DNA from: JAFGIN01 sp050301235
Lineage (GTDB): Bacteria; Fibrobacterota; Chitinivibrionia; Chitinivibrionales; Chitinispirillaceae
DNA length: 31,771 bases
Assembly (NCBI GenBank): GCA_050301235.1
Contig: JBNKZD010000063.1
Location: forward strand, 1-31,771
Direction of reading: 5' to 3'
Positions 23,938-31,771 of this stretch are shown one piece after another (position 1 is the first letter of the stretch; each line of letters begins with the position of its first letter). The translations under genes were made by a program, and so were the position numbers. Under the pieces are notes generated by a model. That model searched no databases and was not told the DNA's origin. It worked only from the letters and a program-made list of their open reading frames with translations.

Positions 23938-24292
23938 GAGAATACTCAGTGATTCGCGTATCGCCTCACCCCCTGACCCCCTCTCCATTGGAAATGGAGA
24001 GGGGGAAGATGAATCGATTGCAGTTTATTGGCACTTTTCTACAAGAATGCAGAGAAGGCTTCACGATTATCTTTCTACCACATACTGAGGAGCACGGCCT
24101 GAAGGCTCGTGCCACACACATATTGGTAAATATAACATAGCTTACATTGTTATAAGGATAAGGTTGTTAATATCCGTGTGTGCTATTTTAAATTCACCTC
24201 AAATCCCTCTCCACAATGGCGGGAAACAAAATAATCTCTTCTTTCCCCCTCTCCATTCACTAATGGGTAGGGGGGTGAGGCGATCTGCGAAA
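23938..24292. repeat. Repeat element A: inverted pair of GC-rich hairpin ends
   Basis: The left end carries GAGAATACTC (23938-23947) and ATCGCCTCACCCCC (23960-23973). It then forms a 13-bp perfect hairpin (CCCCCTCTCCATT at 23977-23989 with its complement at 23993-24005). The right end is inverted (GGGGTGAGGCGAT at 24272-24284, then CTGCGAAA) with a degraded hairpin at 24245-24275. Between them lies about 240 bp with another decayed CCCTCTCCA copy near 24203 and a hairpin GCACG...CGTGC near 24091-24115. No gene was seen in the 393-bp gap 23910-24302, so the element is most of the gap. The paired inverted ends resemble a MITE or BIME-like structure. Confidence 0.75.
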
Positions 24293-24302
24293 CCCGCGTT
24301 AT

Positions 24303-25763
24303 TCAATTGCTTTCAGTCTTACTCACACTATCAGCGAGCGATGCAGCCATTTTCAGTTCCTTCTCATCTTCAAGTTGAATAGTACGTAAATATTTACGAA
24401 AGTATTCTTCTGCAATATAACTTGAATGAACCGTCCAGTATGCTCCGTGTACTGTCAGGACGCCAACTGCTATGCGCTGACGTCTGTCATCAGGATGTTT
24501 AGCGAACCCAATAAACCAGTCAACACGTCCTATACTATCCTTGTCAACCGATCCGGTTTTCCCACCATAGTCGATATTGTCAAATCGTGACGAGTTTTTC
24601 ATGTATCGAAACGATTTCCTTGCGGTACCATATCGTGCAACACATTTCATCATATGTGTGAGTTCTTTTGCAGTTGAAGGGGCAATCGCTGACTGCAATG
24701 ACTTTGAATTCGCTCTGTAAATAATTGAATCGCCGTTTGAAACACTGTCAACGATGTGCGGGACTGGGATTTGACCCTGCTGTGCGATTGCTGCTGCCAT
24801 AAGTGCGCCCAGCATCGGTGACAGAGTGGTTTTCTGGTTGAATCCGGAAGCGAGTTCTGCAATGGAGAATGTGGAATCGGTCTGAGGCAGTGATGAAACT
24901 TCCACAGGCAATTCAAAGGAAATTTCGGTGTCAAATCCAAATCGCTTTCCAATTTCGTAAATACCATTTCTGCGGAGTGTATACATTCCTATGCGTGCAA
25001 ACACCGGGTTCATCGAGTTGGCGTAGGCAAATTCCAGTGAAACATCTTTGAATACGGCAAGCTCTTTTTTGAGTTGGTACTTGTAAAGAGTATGATTTCT
25101 TCCAGTGTGAGGAATAGTCGTTTCTGATGTAAATGATGCCTGTTCGATTGCGGCTGCTGCGGTGACTGTTTTAAATACTGAAGCCGCAGGGAAAATGCTT
25201 CTGCAATACAGGTTATTACCAAGTGATGGCATGCTGTCGTGGGTCCATGATATCAATGATAATACCCGCCCCGTTCCCGGGTGAAGAGCAACTATGGCGC
25301 CATAGAGGGGTTTATAGCGTTTCATTAGTGAATTACCAAGTTTTTGAAGGGATGAATCGAGGCTGTAGTAGAGGATAAGTTCTTTTTTACCATCTTTAAT
25401 GGTGTCGAAGGATGTTGTAAACGACCCCTGATACTGATTCAGCAATGAACTGACTTCTGAAAAGCCAAATTCAGCCTGCTTTTTAAGCACCGGTATAGAT
25501 GTGTTCACTACCGCCGGTTTTTTTTTATCTCTCTTTTCTTTTCTCTTTTTTTCTTTTTTTAGCTTTTTAAGAGCAACCTTTTTTGGCGCATCAGAAGCAG
25601 TATTTTTATCAGATGTAATTACACCGCTTATTGCAAGCCAACTGATAGTAGTGAACAGCAGTAAAAGGAGCAGAATGCGAATCCTGCCCTTTCTTGGGAA
25701 AAGAGACTTTTTTGTAGCGCCGTCACGCAGTACACGGCGCATCATCGGAGAATGTTCACTCAT
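24303..25763 (-). CDS. Penicillin-binding protein, monofunctional transpeptidase
   Basis: The 486-residue protein cross-links peptidoglycan in the periplasm. A cytoplasmic tail (1-26) precedes one TM segment (about 27-48). A very lysine-rich stretch follows (61-83), then the transpeptidase domain with S195-V-F-K198, S250-M-N252 and K402-T-G404, the three classic active-site motifs. No glycosyltransferase domain is present and the segment before the catalytic domain is only about 100 residues, shorter than in FtsI or PBP2, so it is closer to PBPA-like proteins. It starts 6 bp after the FecR/barrel gene stop with no clear ribosome site, so coupled translation is likely. The lysine-rich spacer could bind wall or lipid phosphates; that is inference. 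Confidence 0.85.
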   Translation of the reverse strand: MSEHSPMMRRVLRDGATKKSLFPRKGRIRILLLLLLFTTISWLAISGVITSDKNTASDAPKKVALKKLKKEKKRKEKRDKKKPAVVNTSIPVLKKQAEFGFSEVSSLLNQYQGSFTTSFDTIKDGKKELILYYSLDSSLQKLGNSLMKRYKPLYGAIVALHPGTGRVLSLISWTHDSMPSLGNNLYCRSIFPAASVFKTVTAAAAIEQASFTSETTIPHTGRNHTLYKYQLKKELAVFKDVSLEFAYANSMNPVFARIGMYTLRRNGIYEIGKRFGFDTEISFELPVEVSSLPQTDSTFSIAELASGFNQKTTLSPMLGALMAAAIAQQGQIPVPHIVDSVSNGDSIIYRANSKSLQSAIAPSTAKELTHMMKCVARYGTARKSFRYMKNSSRFDNIDYGGKTGSVDKDSIGRVDWFIGFAKHPDDRRQRIAVGVLTVHGAYWTVHSSYIAEEYFRKYLRTIQLEDEKELKMAASLADSVSKTESN

Positions 25764-25769
25764 CGATAG

Positions 25770-28220
25770 TTAAAATGTTATTGCAGTTTGAACACTCAGG
25801 AAATTGTTCGGAGCAAGCTTTCCATTTGATTTTGTTTTATATCCAAAGCGCCAGTCACAAATAAGGGATGCACCTTGTGTAATCTCAAAACCTAACCGGT
25901 ATCCGTAATACATAAAAGGTGTTTCCTCAAAGAACTTATCATAACTCATGTTATTTGTAATATAGTTGCCAATCTCAGTTTTTGTGTAGTACGCTTCAAG
26001 ACGATTGATTTTAGGAATTTTCTGCATAATCAGATCGCCTATAGAGCCGGTAACTTCAAATCGCTGATCGGTATTGTCGCGCTTCTGACCAACCATATAC
26101 TGATAAGAACCATCAATGGTGAGAACGTTGGCAATATTAAATCCAAGTCTACCAAAAACGCCATTGAGTTTATCATCAGGGATACGCTGCTCTTTAATAC
26201 TGATTTTGGTACTATCAAGATAATTATAGTTACGTATGATACGTTCGTCGAGATACCAGGTGTTGAAATATCCCGGTGTAAACCGCCCCTGCACCCTGCG
26301 GTATTCAACGTTGGCCCAGAACATTGCCAGTTTGAGTGCAACACCTGGAGCACCCATACCCCAGCCACGTTTTCCATCATCCCGGATACCTGCCTGACCG
26401 TACAGATCGAGATTGAGAATCTTTGAGCTGATCAGAGGAACACTGACATCACCACCGATGAGACCGTATTGATCGTTTTCACGGCTTGCCCATTTATCTT
26501 TGTGCTCAATAACTGTGTCTAAATCACCACGACTTCTATGTATAGCTAATATCGAATCATATATTGTTGATTGAGAATACATATCGTACAAGTATGTTAT
26601 ATCTGTGATATGATCATCATCTCGATCCCATCGTTCCGGACCATCTTTCATGTACGCTGGAATTGAAAAATTCCACTTTCTTGCCGGAGCATACTGATTA
26701 AGATCCACCGCATACGATCCGGCAACGTTGATCCCGCTTATTATCGGCATCTCGGTCATTTTGAGCGGTTTGAATCCAAGCCGTGCTCCCAGTACGCCGC
26801 CATCATTGCGGAAATCTTTAAAATCGGCAATCACTGTCTGCAATGTTAAACCAATGGGTGTAAGGTCATTCAAATTAAATTGTAGACCAAGCAGCTTCTG
26901 GTCGGGATAGTGAAGCATGTTGGTAAACCGGTCAACAAGAAATCCATACCCCAGGGTTACACTGGACAAACCACCAACTTTGACAAACAGCGGATCGGTT
27001 TCCTGACCGAAACGGATATATCGGATTTTGCGGGTTAGAGCATCAAACCAGTCATCACTGAAGTTCCAGCCTTTGTTGGAAAATTTACCATCTGCATCAA
27101 TAAAAAGTTCAAGATCAAAAAAGATCCCGAATTTCCAAAGGGGAACATCAACACCAAGAGCTATTCGTGTCCACTGCTGATTGTCAACAGTCACCAGACC
27201 GGCTCCGATTTCCCATTTTGGAGCTGATGGTGCCCCGGCTGCATTACTTTGTTTATCATCCTCAGGTTTTTTTTCAGTTTCTTTTTCAGGAGCGGTTGCT
27301 TTTGGTTCTGAACTTGTCGTATTGTTATTATCAGAATTTACAGGCACAGCTGCCGGATTGGCACTTCCTGCTGCTGGTGCTGAGGTTTTTTGTTTGTTCT
27401 TCTTCTTATCTTTTTTTCCGGATTCCGGAGGTGTTGTTTTAACTGCTTCTGCTGGTTTTTCCGATGGTGTGCTGGTTACCTGTGTTACTGAAGGAGTAGT
27501 AACTGGCACGGCGTTTGGTGTTGCCTGTTGTTCTGTTACGACTGGAGCAGTTTCATTCTGTGGAACCTGTTGAGGTTGTGACGCATCCTGCTGGATATCA
27601 GTTTGAGGAGCGGAGCTTCCTTGATTTTTTACACCATTGATCCATTGCTGAAGCGACTCGATTGCTTTTGGCGGAAGACTCCCTGATGTTAATTTACCAT
27701 CGGAACCGATTGCACCAAAATTCCCCTTTTCGATAATAATGACTTCACCGCTGGGGGACTGCATGTTCATTTTACCCTCCAGAACAGCTGTACTGGGAGA
27801 CCCATTGCTGGTTGTCTTTACAGCAGCAGAAGTTCCAATAGGTCGGAAAAGAAACCCTTTAGAAACAATCTCTATCCATCCCATTGAGTAAGGTTTTTTT
27901 CTCTCAAGAAATATCTGTCCTTCGCCATCAAGACTGATTTTAAGAGAGATGTTATCACCATTAAAACCACAATTGACCGGTCCTTTACAGAGAAACAGTG
28001 TTGAATCTTCCAGCTGAATATGAGCACTGCTTCCTGATGGAACAACCAGTGAGTCTGCATTGGATACCGATCCTGTATCGGTAATTGTCAACTGCTCCAT
28101 CGATGGTTTACGGACAACAGTCAGGCTTCCATTTTCAACCGTAGCCCGAAATGTTGAACCATTGATTGTTGCAGCTCCGATGAGTGCTGCACAGCTTAGA
28201 AGAAGATTCAAACGCACCAT
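25770..28220 (-). CDS. FecR-domain outer-membrane beta-barrel protein
   Basis: The protein has 816 residues. A signal peptide (about 1-21) is followed by a FecR-like periplasmic domain (about 27-175) with a beta-rich pattern and two cysteines (78, 84). A disordered Pro/Thr/Gln/Lys-rich linker spans about 200-335, and from about 335 to the end there are amphipathic strands of a beta-barrel ending in the terminal Phe typical of outer-membrane proteins (VQTAITF). AGGAGG stands 7 nt before the ATG. It is the first gene of an operon with the transpeptidase. FecR-like domains elsewhere bind or gate sigma/anti-sigma or peptidoglycan functions. I do not recognise the barrel family or its cargo. The linker contains a lysine cluster (KKDKKKNKQK), like the one in the transpeptidase. 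Confidence 0.7.
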   Translation of the reverse strand: MVRLNLLLSCAALIGAATINGSTFRATVENGSLTVVRKPSMEQLTITDTGSVSNADSLVVPSGSSAHIQLEDSTLFLCKGPVNCGFNGDNISLKISLDGEGQIFLERKKPYSMGWIEIVSKGFLFRPIGTSAAVKTTSNGSPSTAVLEGKMNMQSPSGEVIIIEKGNFGAIGSDGKLTSGSLPPKAIESLQQWINGVKNQGSSAPQTDIQQDASQPQQVPQNETAPVVTEQQATPNAVPVTTPSVTQVTSTPSEKPAEAVKTTPPESGKKDKKKNKQKTSAPAAGSANPAAVPVNSDNNNTTSSEPKATAPEKETEKKPEDDKQSNAAGAPSAPKWEIGAGLVTVDNQQWTRIALGVDVPLWKFGIFFDLELFIDADGKFSNKGWNFSDDWFDALTRKIRYIRFGQETDPLFVKVGGLSSVTLGYGFLVDRFTNMLHYPDQKLLGLQFNLNDLTPIGLTLQTVIADFKDFRNDGGVLGARLGFKPLKMTEMPIISGINVAGSYAVDLNQYAPARKWNFSIPAYMKDGPERWDRDDDHITDITYLYDMYSQSTIYDSILAIHRSRGDLDTVIEHKDKWASRENDQYGLIGGDVSVPLISSKILNLDLYGQAGIRDDGKRGWGMGAPGVALKLAMFWANVEYRRVQGRFTPGYFNTWYLDERIIRNYNYLDSTKISIKEQRIPDDKLNGVFGRLGFNIANVLTIDGSYQYMVGQKRDNTDQRFEVTGSIGDLIMQKIPKINRLEAYYTKTEIGNYITNNMSYDKFFEETPFMYYGYRLGFEITQGASLICDWRFGYKTKSNGKLAPNNFLSVQTAITF

Positions 28221-28240
28221 GTAATTGCCTCCTCAGGATT

Positions 28241-28400
28241 TACTCTGATTTTGCCGAAATCGCAGATCGCCTCTCCCCCCGATCCTCTCTCCACTCTTGG
28301 AGAAAGGGAGCAACTGCATTTTTTCTTTTCTTCCCCCTCACCATTCACCAATGGAGAGGGGGCCAGGGGGTGAGGCGATCCGCGAAAATTGCAGAGTATT
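28241..28400. repeat. Repeat element B between GT9 and FecR/barrel genes
   Basis: Inverted ends CGCAGATCGCCTC (28261-28273) and GAGGCGATCCGCG (28372-28384) frame about 100 bp containing two hairpin halves; the right half keeps CCCCCTCACCATT pairing with AATGGAGAGGGGG. Outside the ends both sides show a (T/A)TACTC motif, as in elements A and C. Apart from this element, the 257-bp gap holds only AT-rich DNA where the FecR/barrel promoter could lie, in which case the element would be in the 5' leader. Confidence 0.75.
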
Positions 28401-28477
28401 ATCCCACCAATAAAGTGTTCACCCTTAAACTTTTTTTCAATATACATCATTCAGCTAAAAAATTTCTATCATAAAAT

Positions 28478-29560
28478 TCAGGAGTTAGAAAGCGATGAAC
28501 CAATTGAATCAAGCCACGGTTCTACAATGTTCCATGCATCATCGACAGAAAGAGCTTTTATACTTTCAGATGGGTCGCACCCTTTTGGAATATAGCGTAC
28601 GCCTACATTTCGTGCAGTCCACAGCGGAAAACCGTTCATTTGTTTGCGTAAGATAAGATGGCCACTGCCTACCGGCCCATTTCGCCGTTCATCGGTCGGA
28701 CCAAATACTGCCGCAACCGGTATTCCCATTACCGCGGCACAATGCATAAGACCCGAGTCATTACAAATACACAGCCTGCACTTGCTGATTAATGCAGATG
28801 TCAAATTGAGCGGCACCGGATCTATAAGACGATGCGGTTGTTTCATGCTTGATGCAACACTTTTTTTCAACTCCAGCTCATCAGGACCACCAAAGATGAG
28901 TGCTTCAGCTCCGAGTTTTGCACAAATACGATCGGCCAGTAACCCGAAGCGTTCTGCTGACCACCGCTTGGCATCCATTCCATGTTCGACACTCGAACCC
29001 GGATGAATCGCAATTTTTACCGGCAATGATTCAGAAAGCAAATCGAGCGCCTGTTGAGATTCTTTCTGGGAAAACAGCTGTGGAAATGACAGCTTCTGAT
29101 CATGCAGGTCCCGATGGAGAAAAAGTGAGGTGAGATGGATATTCTGATGGAGGTCGTGCAGAGATGGATCGACTGGCAGAAGACGGTTGTTTAAAAATGA
29201 TAAAGAACCGAATCTTTTCAGATGGTAGTGAAATGCATATCGTTCCTTAATGCCACAAAGAAAGGGCAGCAGATTGTATTCCCAGCGATTTGATGGAAAG
29301 TAGCTCAGTGATGCATCGAAATGATAGGATGTAAGATGCTTGATATATGACATCTTCTGTCTGGCACCATGGATCTTTGATGGATCCATCACATGGATCT
29401 CTTTCCAGAGCGGGTCTCCTTCTGCAAAGTCCTTAATCGCTTTACGAAGTGCTAACAGGTGCAGTTCAACATCACTTCTGCATGCTTTAAGCATCTGGAC
29501 AGCCGGGTAAAACAGAAGATAATTACCGATTCCGATAGGACAGATACAGAGCAGTTTCAT
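28478..29560 (-). CDS. Glycosyltransferase family 9 (heptosyltransferase-like)
   Basis: The 360-residue protein has the GT-B fold signature of LPS heptosyltransferases: an N-terminal CPIGIGNYLLFYPAV segment (7-21), then in the C-terminal lobe HPGSS (186-190), FGGPDE (223-228), NDSGLMHCAA (267-276) and FGPTDERRNGP (286-296), which bind the ADP-sugar. The D/G-rich N-terminal motif reads PIGIGN instead of the usual GDxxL pattern, so the sugar may not be heptose. It overlaps the upstream GT2 gene by four bases (ATGA), which shows coupled translation. Likely role: extending a lipid-linked or LPS-core glycan at the inner membrane. Confidence 0.85.
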   Translation of the reverse strand: MKLLCICPIGIGNYLLFYPAVQMLKACRSDVELHLLALRKAIKDFAEGDPLWKEIHVMDPSKIHGARQKMSYIKHLTSYHFDASLSYFPSNRWEYNLLPFLCGIKERYAFHYHLKRFGSLSFLNNRLLPVDPSLHDLHQNIHLTSLFLHRDLHDQKLSFPQLFSQKESQQALDLLSESLPVKIAIHPGSSVEHGMDAKRWSAERFGLLADRICAKLGAEALIFGGPDELELKKSVASSMKQPHRLIDPVPLNLTSALISKCRLCICNDSGLMHCAAVMGIPVAAVFGPTDERRNGPVGSGHLILRKQMNGFPLWTARNVGVRYIPKGCDPSESIKALSVDDAWNIVEPWLDSIGSSLSNS

Positions 29561-30483
29561 TCTAATGATTCACGGATTGTATAGGAATCTCTTGGTGATA
29601 TATGCGTGAGCATTTCAGCAAGAAAACCAAATGACAGGAACTGGATGCCTACAATGAGCGCACCTATTGAAAGTATTGTAAGTGGCCGGATGTGCATCTG
29701 TTGTGTGATTGCCCATTCTATCCCAAAGTAACCCAGTATCGAAGAACCAATAAAAATCATGGCAAACCCAAGTACGCCGAAGAAATGAAGCGGGCTCTTA
29801 AGGTAACGCTTTAAAAAAAGCAGTGTTAACATGTCAAGGAAGCCGTTAACCATCCTCCAGACACCATATTTAGATTTTCCAAATTTACGTGGATGATGAG
29901 GGACTACCATTTCGGTTACTTTGTATCCATTCCAGTAAGCAAGTGCCGGAAGGTAGCGGTGACGTTCGCCGTAAATTTCCAATGATTTTGCGGCTTCTTT
30001 GCGATATGCCTTAAATCCGCAGTTGAAATCATGTAGTTTTAATCCACACAGCATGGAGATACCGGTGTTCCATACTTTTGAAGGAAGTGTTTTGGAGAGT
30101 GGATCATATCGCTTCTTTTTCCATCCGCTCACTACATCCCAACCACGATCCAGCATTTTAATCATTTCCGGAATCGCTTCAGGATCATCCTGAAGGTCTG
30201 CATCCATAGTAACAATAATATCACCAGTTGCCTGTTTGATACCTATGGACATCGCTGCAGATTTTCCATAATTCCGGCTGAACCGATGGATCTTGATATG
30301 GTTACCCTGTGCAGCACGAATCTCCTTGAGTACATTAAAAGAGTTATCGGAGCTGCCATCGTCGACGAAAACAACTTCAAATGTAAAGTTGTCCCGATGC
30401 ATCACATCGGTAATGGCTTTAACAAGCAGTGGAAGACTCTCTTCTTCATTGAAGAGCGGTACGACAATTGATATTCTGGGCAT
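29557..30483 (-). CDS. Polyprenyl-phosphate glycosyltransferase, GT2 (GtrB/DPM-like)
   Basis: The 308 residues hold a GT-A domain with DDGSSDNS (41-48) and the metal-binding DAD (94-96) in MDADLQDDP, then NCGFKAYR (154-161). Two TM helices follow (about 232-255 and 268-292). This is the layout of GtrB/dolichol-phosphate-mannose synthase-like enzymes that move a sugar from a nucleotide to undecaprenyl phosphate. GGAG stands 8 nt before the ATG. The first 38 bp overlap the end of the membrane-protein gene upstream, and the end overlaps the GT9 gene, so the three form one operon. Confidence 0.9.
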   Translation of the reverse strand: MPRISIVVPLFNEEESLPLLVKAITDVMHRDNFTFEVVFVDDGSSDNSFNVLKEIRAAQGNHIKIHRFSRNYGKSAAMSIGIKQATGDIIVTMDADLQDDPEAIPEMIKMLDRGWDVVSGWKKKRYDPLSKTLPSKVWNTGISMLCGLKLHDFNCGFKAYRKEAAKSLEIYGERHRYLPALAYWNGYKVTEMVVPHHPRKFGKSKYGVWRMVNGFLDMLTLLFLKRYLKSPLHFFGVLGFAMIFIGSSILGYFGIEWAITQQMHIRPLTILSIGALIVGIQFLSFGFLAEMLTHISPRDSYTIRESLE

Positions 30484-31456
30484 TTTTTTTACTCCGCAGA
30501 AGGTTCTTTTCTGCTATGAAAAATATAGCTCCGAGAAAGCTGGCCGCAAGCCCGACCAGTGTCGCAAGAAATCCCATGACAAACGATTCTTCTGGTGGAA
30601 ATCCTGCGAACGTAAATAACGCTCCTCCGGCAGCTTCCCGAACGCCAAACGGCAGCGGGATGGTCATAAGCATCGCAATGATAGGAACAAAAATCAGAAA
30701 ATATTGATAATTTGCAGCGGTAAGAAGTCCCAGCGATACGGCAGTAAACAGGTGGACGCCAATTCTGAGCATCTGTATAAAAAGAGAAAAGAAAGAGACT
30801 GAAAAAAGGATGTGATAATCGTGAGCCTCGATAAGCATCTCGGAAATGATCTCTTTAATTTTCAGCTTTTTAAGAAACGGAACCATATCATAATATTTAA
30901 AAAAGAGATCTTGAACTGGTTTTGAAACCAGAAATACCATTATTCCGGCAAACATCAGGAATGTTACCAGCAGTGCAATTACCGCTGTACCTACTTTTCC
31001 ATTTAGAAGTTCACCTTTTTGAACAAGCAGAATGCCGCTTCCAACAACCGCAAACCCGCACATTGCCCACAATCCGGCAAAACGATCAAGGAATGTCGCT
31101 GCAAGTCCTGCCTTTCCCTTGCCGCCATCAGTTTTTATCGATGCAACTTTCACTGCATCACCAACAATGCCGCCCATCACGAAGTTATTAAAAAACATCC
31201 CGATAAAGTACAACCTGAAAGCTCTTCCAAACGAGAGCATGATTCCACGGTTTTTAAGCAGAATCTGCCATTGGATCACCCCAAGCCATCCACTGATAAA
31301 AAACACACCCAATGCGGGCAACAGCCAGCCACTGTGTGATTTTTTGATGGTCGTGAGTATATCATCCCACCCTAGTTTTCCAATAAGGAGCACAATTACT
31401 CCTACGGTAACTACGATTTTAAGGATGGTAAACAAAATGGTGCGAACAGATCTCAT
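30446..31456 (-). CDS. YbhN/LPG-synthase-like integral membrane protein (UPF0104)
   Basis: The protein has 336 residues with about seven or eight hydrophobic segments and the family's conserved run GGIVGDAVKV and PLPFGVREAAGG (Pfam PF03706). This family includes the flippase part of MprF and AglD-type archaeal proteins. It often sits beside GT2 genes, as here, and may move or modify a lipid-linked sugar. The ATG at 31456 has GAGG 5 nt upstream; a TTG directly before it is also in frame but less likely. It is the first gene of a three-gene envelope-glycan operon and has its own promoter upstream. Confidence 0.85.
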   Translation of the reverse strand: MRSVRTILFTILKIVVTVGVIVLLIGKLGWDDILTTIKKSHSGWLLPALGVFFISGWLGVIQWQILLKNRGIMLSFGRAFRLYFIGMFFNNFVMGGIVGDAVKVASIKTDGGKGKAGLAATFLDRFAGLWAMCGFAVVGSGILLVQKGELLNGKVGTAVIALLVTFLMFAGIMVFLVSKPVQDLFFKYYDMVPFLKKLKIKEIISEMLIEAHDYHILFSVSFFSLFIQMLRIGVHLFTAVSLGLLTAANYQYFLIFVPIIAMLMTIPLPFGVREAAGGALFTFAGFPPEESFVMGFLATLVGLAASFLGAIFFIAEKNLLRSKKNAQNINCRTALQ

Positions 31457-31701
31457 CAATTCCTCAAAAAACGGTTAAAAGAGAATAAAATACGTTGAGG
31501 ATAGTGCAAAATTACAATCATTCTTTATATAGATGGCAAAAAATATCCTGAATTGCTATTTTAACTATTCATATTGGGAATAAAAAGGCAGAAATAGCTT
31601 GCAGGAGATAGATATACCGAAATGGTCATTGCAGAAAATCAGGCCAGAGTAATGGTGAGAGATATATTTTAGTCAAAATTGGGTAGGCACATAATTGATG
31701 T
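31457..31701. other. Intergenic DNA upstream of the glycan operon
   Basis: Apart from the promoter at 31511-31539, I see only AT-rich DNA without a supported gene before repeat element C. Confidence 0.5.
31511..31539 (-). promoter_or_regulatory. Putative sigma-70 promoter of the envelope glycan operon
   Basis: On the minus strand TTGCCA (31539-31534) and TGTAAT (31516-31511) are 17 bp apart, each matching five of six consensus bases. The coding start is 55 bp downstream. Confidence 0.5.
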
Positions 31702-31771
31702 GAGAATACTCTACGTTTCGCATATCGCCTCACCCCCAGGCCCCCTCTCCATTAGTGAATGGAGAGGGGGG
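31702..31771. repeat. Repeat element C (cut by the right window edge)
   Basis: It starts with GAGAATACTC (31702-31711), then TTTCGCATATCGCCTC, a C-rich stretch, and a perfect 13-bp hairpin (31741-31753 with 31758-31770). This matches the left end of element A nearly base for base outside the hairpin loop. Any opposite end would lie past the window. Confidence 0.8.

Noticed and set aside
27181..27573. 130-codon Gly/Ala/Val/Phe-rich frame opposite the FecR-barrel linker
   Set aside because: It is an antisense reading of the Pro/Thr/Lys-rich disordered linker; its composition is explained by that alone.

Overview
The window looks like chromosomal DNA of a moderately AT-rich Gram-negative bacterium. 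An outer-membrane beta-barrel protein, several Sec signal peptides, LPS/cell-envelope glycosyltransferases and a FecR-type periplasmic domain support an outer membrane. A type III glutamine synthetase (GlnN), NADPH-type GltBD and six InlB-type repeats would fit the Fibrobacterota/Bacteroidota neighbourhood, but nothing here fixes the phylum. No rRNA, tRNA, CRISPR, phage or transposase gene was seen.

Layout. (1) 2-2077: 3' part of a large surface/secreted protein with six 77-residue InlB B-type repeats, open at the left window edge. (2) 2244-3389 (-): a single-chain phenylalanyl-tRNA synthetase of the kind found in mitochondria (class II core plus FDX-ACB domain). (3) 3860-12590: nitrogen assimilation. 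gltB-gltD (-) and glnN (+) diverge from a palindrome-rich 590-bp gap, giving a complete GS-GOGAT pair. (4) 12874-22841 (+): a signalling cluster. It holds two paralogous 697-residue proteins (CheX-like domain, PAS-like domain, HPt, CheA-like ATPase, no CheW domain), one membrane-bound relative (TM, periplasmic domain, HAMP, PAS-like, HPt, ATPase), a stand-alone CheX-like protein, two near-identical CheY-like receivers and two secreted solute-binding-type proteins. (5) 22968-31456 (-): era; a penicillin-binding transpeptidase; a FecR/beta-barrel outer-membrane protein; a GT9 and a GT2 glycosyltransferase; and a YbhN/LPG-synthase-like membrane protein. These are separated by GC-rich hairpin elements of one repeat family (23938-24292, 28241-28400, 31702-31771).

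How it fits together. The signalling cluster is the most distinctive part. It contains kinase, phosphotransfer, receiver and CheX-phosphatase functions, but no methyl-accepting receptor, CheW, CheR or CheB, and in two proteins the phosphatase-like domain is fused to the kinase. The terminal solute-binding proteins have no permease or ATPase beside them. My inference is that they act as ligand sensors for the periplasmic domain of the third kinase. The two receivers carry no output domain, so the downstream target lies outside the window.
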